A stretch of 64,000 nucleotides of DNA from Clarireedia homoeocarpa (Eukaryota; Ascomycota; Leotiomycetes; Helotiales; Rutstroemiaceae): assembly GCA_001465935.1 (NCBI GenBank), contig LNKV01000030.1, forward strand, positions 503,443 through 567,442, written 5' to 3'. How positions within the stretch are numbered: position 1 is the first letter of the stretch; the number at the start of each line of letters is the position of its first letter. Made by a program: the position numbers and the translations under genes. Under the pieces are notes generated by a model, which ran no database searches, was not told the DNA's origin, and saw only the letters and a list, made by a program, of their open reading frames with translations. This document shows positions 57,066-64,000 of the stretch, piece after piece.

Positions 57066-60000
57066 TCACGCCGTCTCATTCATACCTTCCTCGTCGGAAG
57101 GTTCTTTTTTAACCCCACCACTCTTCTCCTTTTCATCCTGTTGAAGATTTGTGTCGAGCCCGAAGTTGTCCCAGTCAAGATTACCACCGGACGGGTTGCT
57201 GAGCGAATGGAACAACCTTGGTGGTGAGCTAGGCATTGGTACATCTGTTGAAAAGAAATCTTCGTCATATTGCTGAAGGTTATAAGAGCCATTATCTAAA
57301 TTTGGAAGATCGGGTAGATTGCTGAAATCCAAGTGTCGCGATGGAGAATCCAATCGGACACCGGCATCTGACATTAGCTGATTGAGCTGAGCGGTGAATG
57401 GTGACTCAAAGACAGCGTTCCCGCGGGGCGATCGACGTCGAGATGCTGACCCTGGTGTTCGGCTGGGAGTTTTCGGTGGCAGAAGATGTCGATTAGGTGA
57501 TCTGACAGACTTGGTAGACTTAGATAAACTCCTGGTAATAGGTCGATGATTTGGTGTAGCTCTTGTAGGCGTCTTAAAAAGGTTTGCGACCGGAGTCTTT
57601 TGATCCGGTGTCGTCGGACGAGCAAGTTCTTCCTCGAATAGTCTCATGAGCTCTGCGTCATCCTCAGCAGAGAAATTGGGGAAGGTATTCTCCTTATCTA
57701 GCGTTTCAACTGCTCCATCCTTGGTGCTATGGAAGTCGACGACGACCTGTACAGCATTTGTGGTTACTTCTCCCAAGACCTTAGGTGACCCATCCTTTCT
57801 TGGAGAAGGAAATAAAACTCTTCGTGTAGTATCGGGTTCTTCCGCTACGTCGGCAGAACTATTTTTTGTCCATCTCGCTGGACTCGATTGCAAGGCTCTC
57901 GTCAATGCTGCTGATGCAGCACCAGAAGTCATCGCATTCAAACGCTTGGCAGGGCGTACGCTAGTAGATCTGCGATTTTCAGCGGGCTCGGTAGATGTGC
58001 CATCTTTTGGTTCGGCTTGCTCAACTGGCTCCACAGGATCGAGATCTATGGGCGAAAGTCGGTCCAATCCGGTAGGTCCCTCAGACTGAGGGAAGTTTGC
58101 CTCTGACGCTGGCGCGCCTGCAGTTTTCTTGGTCTTGCTAGGGCGACTTCTAGGCTTCTTCTTGGAATCACCGTCCTGGTTACCTCTGGCCCATCTCTCC
58201 TCAGGTCGCTGAGATTTATATTTTGACATCCAGATTCCGCAAGCTGCTTTGGTTAGCATGAACGAAGATTATTCAAGTATGCGTTTAACTTACGGTTGCA
58301 AAGAGTGAACTCCTTGAACTGTTTCACATCCTCGTCCGGACCCAATGCCTTCTTGATAAGAAGGTAGGAAGTAGGCTTGCCCTCTGCATCTCTTGCCTGA
58401 ATAGTAATGGATGTAACTCTACCAGGTTCCTCGGAATAGTCATGGTAGCCTGGAGCACCCTGGTGTTCTTGTGACCATGCTTTACGCCAAGTTGGTGTTT
58501 CAATAGCACCGCAGTTTTCGCAATACGGTGGCATTCTGCCATTTGCAATTGCAGCCTCCAACTTCTGTCTAATCGCCGCTTTTTTAATGTCAGCTTGACG
58601 GAGTTGTGTGGTTGTATCTGGCGCTTCACTCATGTGATTAGGCATTTCAGACCAGGTTTGTGATCGATTAAAAGTTCGGGGTAGAATCGAATCACTGGCA
58701 GGGACATTTGAAATAGGTAGGCATCCCGTGGACGCAGTCCTGGTCATGGCCTTCGATGCTGCTCTAGGCTGTGGCACAGTTGGGACATGCATCTGCTGCA
58801 CATGAGTTTGTGGGTGTTCACTGGTGGGTGGTGTAGGGAGATGCAAACTCGGAGGCGGATGAGTCATAGGAGCGGATTGGTTTGGCGGTGGTCGAGTAGA
58901 GCTCGCATGAGTATCATGTCGTAATGGCGGAAGAGTTTGTCCATCTTCAGAAATGATACTGCCGCGTCGCGATTTCGCGAGAAGGGCCGGTAGAATTTTC
59001 TGCTTATGAGGCTCGAATATTGGCATTCTGGTAGGCAGTAATTCCATTGGACCAGGCGTCTCTTCTTCTATTTGAAGTTCACAAGGAGCTGGGACAACTG
59101 GCTGTGGTTTGCGCTGGGGACGCCTTTTTGTATACTTCTTGGCTACTTCGATGTCTTCTTCGTCGATTGGCCGCAGTGTTTCGTCTTCTTCGCCAAAAAG
59201 ATCATCTAGGGAGCCACTCATAAAGCCAGAATCAAATCTAGGCATAGGTGGTAAGGACGGACTAGAAGGGCATGGTGGACTAGATCCTATAGGCGTTGCA
59301 GGTCTTAAAACAGGTGGTGATGAGGCAATATCCTGAGGTGTTACGGCAGGGCTCATCATACGTTCGGGCGATGGATTTGCAGACTCAATTGAGAGCCTAA
59401 GTTGATCTTCCGGGGGAAGCGAGGGCTCGAGTTGAGGGTAGGGTGATAGCTGGTCTTCTGGAGGGCTCGTTTGAGAAACCGAACCTTGCCGCAAACCGCT
59501 TTGCGACTGCGGTCTCTGGACAGATAATTGCGGTAAGATGGGTACCGGGGTAGGTGCCCTTGGAACCTCCTGCAAATGATTGCCCGGTCCTTGAGTACCA
59601 TTCATGGAAAGTGGGCGAAATGAGCGTATCGATCCCGCAGTGCTCGCTGTAACTCTCAAAGAATCGGATCCTGTACCGAATGATGACTTGCGGTTCCAGT
59701 CAGCTTGCATAATCTTTGCCCGCTTCTTTGGCATTGGGCCATCGTCTCCATCAGTTCCGTCCTCATAGCCAGATGTATGACCCCCAGCCGTGCTAGCCTT
59801 CTTAGGTGGCCGTCCTCGTCGTTTCTTGGGTACAATAGTTCTGGACAATGGGCGTGATATTGGCTCCTTTTCTGCATGCTGCGTTGGGCCTGAAGGTTGA
59901 ATTGTCGGCGAAGGGGCAAATACTTGTTGGTTATAAGAATTCATAGAGGGCTGCGCGGGGTGGATTGGCTGAACTGGTTGAGCCGGCTGTGCTTGCTGTG

Positions 60001-60830
60001 CCTGTTGTGCGGGCTGAACCGGCTGGAGGCTGGGACTTAGAAGCTGGTTCATAACTTCCATGCTCGTTCCATCTCTCTTATTATTCGGGGCCAGGACCGG
60101 GGTCGCTGTTCGGTTGGACATTTGCGGTGCGGTTTGGTTTGATTGCATAAAGGCGTTCCATTCATTCTGGTCAAAGTTTGGAGATATACCCTGGCCCACA
60201 TTTCCAGCTGCATTTGCATACTCGTTTGGGATTGTCGTTAGCACAGGAGTGAACCTGAGTTTGACCTCCAAAGTTTCCTTTACACCATTTGCAAATATTC
60301 CTAATATATTTTTGCAAACTCGCCCGGTAACAAGCTTTTGTGGTTGCCCATTCGTAGGGTTTGGGGTTGGTGGTGGTGGAGTTGTCAAAGCTTTGGAAAG
60401 CATCCCTTGTCCCACTAATGGATTGTCGTACTCCGAAAAGTCGTAGGCATAAACAGTAAAGTCTCGTCCAAGTCGAGGAACAAGTTCGGGGCTACATTCG
60501 ATAACTGCTTGAAGACATGTATACAGTTCTATTACACCAATCGAGTTCGTATCGTCCATAGCAACTGTTTGAATTTGGAGTACATGGGGCCATCGTGCCA
60601 AACAGTTTGTCTTGCATTCATCGTCGAAAGTGTAAAGTACCTTGACTATAGAAATTCCTAGAGTAAGCATTGTCCTTAGATACTCCTTCCGTAGCAATGT
60701 ACCTACGTCTCATAGGTCTAATTGATACACCGTCTTCGCTGACATTGCTGTTGTTGACCACTGGAGCAGCTTGAGGTTGTTGATTCTGAGACTGAGGGCC
60801 TGCCATTTGTACCCCAGCCGGTGAAGCCAT
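57066..60830 (-). CDS. Ams2-like GATA-type zinc-finger transcription factor
   Basis: Minus-strand exons 60830-60707, 60657-58294 and 58243-57066 give 1,221 aa. An N-terminal conserved domain (about 38-190) includes SIVKVLYTFDDECKTNCLAR and DFTVYAYDFSEYDNPLVGQG. An AT-hook-like PKKRRGRPPKK lies near residue 295. The zinc finger at about 755-835 starts YCENCGAIETPTWRKAW and closes with LCNPCGIWMSKYK, created by splicing the 50-bp second intron. It is C-x2-C-x70-C-x2-C rather than the usual x17-18, a feature shared, to my knowledge, with S. pombe Ams2-type factors that control histone gene expression and CENP-A loading. Long Pro/Gln/Ser-rich disordered regions fill the rest. The role is inferred from family. 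Confidence 0.9.
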
Positions 60831-61831
60831 TGGAACCTTTCTCTGACTTCAACACCCAGTCAGTAAGGGTATCGAGCTGCCGAGAAAGTCCTGTCGGGTT
60901 CTAGGAGTGATTATAAAGTCATCGAGTGGAAACCGGGCGAGAACGTGAAGAATTTGTGGTGGTTAGAGGTCGCGTGTGACCGTGTATTAGTTGACGCGTT
61001 GAAGAACTTTCGCAAAGTGAATTTGGGCGCTAACGTGAGCTCGTGGAAGCGTGGTTGATTTATGTTATTATTGGCAGCTTGCATGTATATAAACCATGAG
61101 ATATAAAGTCTACAATTTAGACCAGAGAGGAATTGAAGCCGTCAGGTGATAAGTATCATGAAAGCTCCCATAGCAAAACGTCGATGTTGTGGTTGGAGTA
61201 TCGAGTACGAGTACCTCAATACTGTATTGGTGGTACAGAAGAATGGCAGAGCCTGAGAGCTTCGGGATTCAGTATCGCGAATAGTTGAAGATGGTGCTAG
61301 TCCAGAACGGTTAGGTGGCCAGGGACAGCGTACATTAGCGTGAAGCAACAAGGCAGCAATTTTGGGAAGTGAGGCAACAAACATGAACCGAATTGCGTCA
61401 GTGGAACAACCAGTCGCCAAACGTAATCGGGAGGGAAGGACGTCTCAAAAACCATCAAAACAGCACACAAAAATTCAAGGAACCTCTCGTTTTCGTTTTC
61501 GTCTTTGCGGGGACCTCTGATCTTTAAATATTTTCGGCAAGGCAGGATCCTCATGATACCGCGCTTAATTAATGACTCAAAGCCCCCTTTTGATCTGATA
61601 GGCTACTACAGCTCGACTCCCCTTTCCATCACATGATGATATCTTCCCAGCACAACTTTTTGAGTATATTTCTTATTTTCTCATTGCGACCGCTAATCTG
61701 TTGGTATCGCCAAATCTTGTGTAAGGCGACAAGGTCCTGTACAATCATCCGGCCACATAAATACCCTTTCATACATACATTTAATACATGGTACAGGGCT
61801 CTCATAAAAGGGCTCTTGCTGAACGCACACA
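60831..61831. other. Spacer between GATA factor start and HIBCH 3' end
   Basis: 1 kb containing the GATA-factor promoter (60831 onward) and the 3' flank of the hydrolase gene. ORFs of 70-92 codons show no domain. Confidence 0.4.
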
Positions 61832-63408
61832 TTATCTCCATGTGAGTTTTCCGTTATCCGATTTCGTCGTTTTCCTGTTGAGGATTTCTGTGACGACCTC
61901 CTTCACACCTTGCTTGCCTTCGGTCAATTGCAAGAAGTGGTTGATCACCTGGAAGGTAGATTTTGGACCATGCTTCACAACCCTTTCAACTTCCTCTTCC
62001 GTGGGTGCACCGAAGCTGAACGGATACTCACGATAATCACGGTCATTCAATAGTCGCAATCTTTCTTTGCCCTCAACGGCGAAGAAGGGTTCGGCGATTC
62101 TGGATCCGGGCTCGATTTCTTCCAGCGTTTTGGGTTGCCACTGGGGATCGCCAGTTTTCCGGATAAGAAGTGCATCTACACCTTCCGTAAAGTCCGGATG
62201 ATGCATAAACTTAGTAGCAATTTGATGTTCCCGCTGGAATGTCTCGGCTATTGACCAGTTCATACCAAGGCGCATTTGATGCAGTGCCACATGGACACTT
62301 GTAGGTGATCGTTTGTGCAGGGTCTCAAGAGTTTTCTCCGCCCACTCCTTGGTTTCTCCTTCCTCGGCCTTCAAAGCTGTAATTATGTCGGCCACACTTT
62401 CTTGGCCAAAACATCGGTCAATTGCATTTCGTAACTCGCCGCTGATCAGTATAGGCTCATCGTGCGGCAATCCAGTGCAATACTCCTCGATAGTAGAATT
62501 GATCAGCTTCGCCCTCTCCTCCAAACTGTGGTAGTCCTTAAATCGAAGTTCGGCTAAACGCTTTTCCAGTCCGGGTAGAGAGGTCGAATGGATGTAATGT
62601 GTTGCAATACCTGCATAGAACGCATTCACGCCTTTCAATCTCTCGCTGGTCAAAGCAAGATAAGTTCCGATCGCTCCCGCCATCCTAGGAAGGAAGAAAG
62701 ATGCTCCAACATCAGGGAAAAAACCAATTGTAGTCTCTGGCATAGCAAAAAGGGTTCTTTCCGTAGCTATCCGGAAAGGAGCATGTATACTAAGCCCTAC
62801 TCCACCACCCATTGTAATGCCGTCCAGGAAAGCAATGTACGGCTTGGTGTATGTTGCGATAAGGTGATCCAGCTTGTATTCAAGTGCAAAATAATCACTC
62901 GATCTTTGTTGACCTTCTAACCCTTCCTTGTTAGCTGTAGCGAGAGCCGTCACATCTCCACCAGCACAGAAAGCTTTGGGCGGCAGTCCTTTGGGTCCTG
63001 GTTCTCTTGGGCTTGCTCCTTTGATAATAATCACGTTCGCCATATCAGACTTTGCCCATTCCCGTAGTCTTGGTACAATTTTCCGAATCATCGATCCATT
63101 GAGGGAGTGTAATTTTGCCGGTCTATTAAGTTCGATCGTCCTCACACCATATAAAGTATTGAACAACACATCCTCCTTCTCGTCTCCTTCCAACTCCCTG
63201 ATCGTATCCTGCTGTTCCTCCGACGCTGTACTCATCTACACCGATGAATCAGTACCTCTAACGAAAACAGTAGACCTAGTAAAATTCCCAAACATACCTG
63301 AGCTCTCCCCACCATCGCTGGATTGATTATCTTAGCTCTCAGTGGCATACTTAAGCCGTAAGAGCGGAACCCCGCTCCAACTCTACAACCCAATGATCTT
63401 GTAAACAT
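61832..63408 (-). CDS. EHD3: 3-hydroxyisobutyryl-CoA hydrolase, mitochondrial
   Basis: Crotonase-fold thioesterase of valine catabolism that releases 3-hydroxyisobutyrate from its CoA ester. Minus-strand exons 63408-63298 and 63235-61832 (62-bp intron) give 504 aa. The first exon adds a basic, Ser/Gly-rich mitochondrial presequence (MFTRSLGCRVGAGFRSYGLS) before MSTASEEQQ. Signatures: TIELNRPAKLHSLNGSMI, PPKAFCAGGDVTALA (oxyanion hole), LDGITMGGGVGLSIHAPFRI and FAMPETTIGFFPDVGASFFL with the catalytic Glu and Asp. The helical C-domain runs to EILNRKTTKSDNGKLTWR. A start at MSTASEEQ would give a cytosolic form; the longer start is preferred. Confidence 0.92.
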
Positions 63409-63651
63409 CAAGAACGACAATCACCGGGAGTATCAGATAAGGGATTTGGAAGGGGAATGCGGAGAAAGCCCAAATGAATTTCTCATTTGCCTCGGAGCAG
63501 GTTCGGTTACGGCCGCCCGCAAAATTTAAGGTTTAACGCTAAACCCAACATAGAGCTCGCGGGTCGCGCATAGCAATTTTTGGTGCTGGAAACCTTTAAC
63601 GACGTGCCTATTAGTGATTATCTGCGTCTTCGAAATCAGAACATCACAATC
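63409..63651. promoter_or_regulatory. Bidirectional promoter region, EHD3/SMD2
   Basis: 243 bp lie between the divergent start codons. No clear TATA box. The promoter role is inferred from geometry. Confidence 0.35.
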
Positions 63652-64000
63652 ATGGCGGACGCAAAGATACAGTGAGACCTCTTGCCGACCTTCTTATTAT
63701 TTTGACCTGTATACTGATAATGCACTTAGAGAACTTCTTGCCAAGCCTCGCAACGAGCTTACGTATGTTGTCTACCTTCTGTCTACCTGCCTTCTACGAT
63801 CGCATCCTTTACCACGCATACTAACATCCAATCAGCGAGTTTGAAGTGGCTCAGATTGAGGAGCATGAATTCACATCCGGTCCGTTATCGCTTCTACAGG
63901 TAGCCGTCCGCTCCCACACGCAGGTCCTCATCTCGTGCCGTAACAATCGAAAATTGCTTGCGCGCGTCAAAGCCTTCGATCGCCATTGTAATATGGTTCT
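63652..64000 (+). CDS. SMD2: Small nuclear ribonucleoprotein Sm D2, 5' part
   Basis: Core Sm-ring protein of spliceosomal snRNPs. Exons 63652-63671, 63730-63762 and 63836 to beyond the window end encode MADAKIQELLAKPRNELTEF, followed by EVAQIEEHEFTSGPLSLLQV and TQVLISCRNNRKLLARVKAF, then DRHCNMV at the edge. These include the Sm1 motif nearly unchanged from human SmD2. The first two coding exons are only 20 and 33 nt, split by introns of 58 and 73 bp. The C-terminal Sm2 motif lies outside the window, so the entry is partial at its 3' end only. Confidence 0.95.

Noticed and set aside
1..64000. tRNA, rRNA or CRISPR features
   Set aside because: Looked for GTTCRA-type T-arms with paired acceptor stems and for spaced direct repeats by eye; none convincing. 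A tRNAscan-type search would be decisive.

Overview
The window is nuclear DNA from a filamentous ascomycete (Pezizomycotina). Most genes carry short GT-AG introns of about 48-75 bp with CTRAY-like branch sites. Fungal-specific families are present: a HET-domain protein, a 2EXR protein, an Ams2-type GATA factor, an NmrA-like relic and a 14-helix MFS transporter. A pogo/Fot1-type transposon carries stop codons of the kind left by RIP. Moderate GC, AT-rich spacers and protein flavour would fit Leotiomycetes, but that placement is inference; I could not compare with a reference genome.

The layout alternates conserved housekeeping blocks with gene-poor, repeat-bearing stretches. Bases 1-18900 hold uL15m (MRPL10), MVP1, DCN1, bS6m (MRP17), RRB1/GRWD1, an unnamed basic protein, an OHCU decarboxylase, PRP19 and a SIM/zinc-finger protein. 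Bases 20200-23300 hold a small secreted protein and ISY1. Bases 23300-35600 are accessory: a decayed alpha/beta hydrolase, a 2EXR gene, a nested MITE-like hairpin element, a zinc alcohol dehydrogenase, a decayed pogo transposon, a decayed NmrA gene and dispersed repeats. Bases 35600-44850 hold an MFS transporter, a divergent pair of mitoribosomal genes (MRPL35/mL38 and YML6/uL4m) and a bZIP factor with tandem CRE-like repeats upstream. Bases 44850-55000 are mostly non-coding, with repeats, one uncertain gene, a HET relic and an intact HET gene. Bases 55800-64000 return to conserved genes: RFA3, an Ams2-like GATA factor, a 3-hydroxyisobutyryl-CoA hydrolase and the start of SMD2.

Two functional themes recur. 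Four mitochondrial ribosomal proteins (uL15m, bS6m, mL38, uL4m) lie with the cytosolic ribosome-assembly factor RRB1. Three splicing genes (PRP19 and ISY1, both Nineteen Complex members, and SmD2) lie in the same 64 kb. Several pairs are divergent with only 160-260 bp between starts (MRP17/RRB1, OHCU/PRP19, MRPL35/YML6, HIBCH/SMD2), suggesting shared promoters. I found no CRISPR array and no convincing tRNA or rRNA gene. The observations most worth following are the pogo element inside a repeat whose unoccupied copy lies 15 kb away, the nested MITE, the 566-bp DCN1 intron with an in-frame ORF, the CRE-like array before the bZIP gene, the ATG-only first coding exon of ISY1 and the HET locus. 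I did not find a convincing wholly new multi-gene system.
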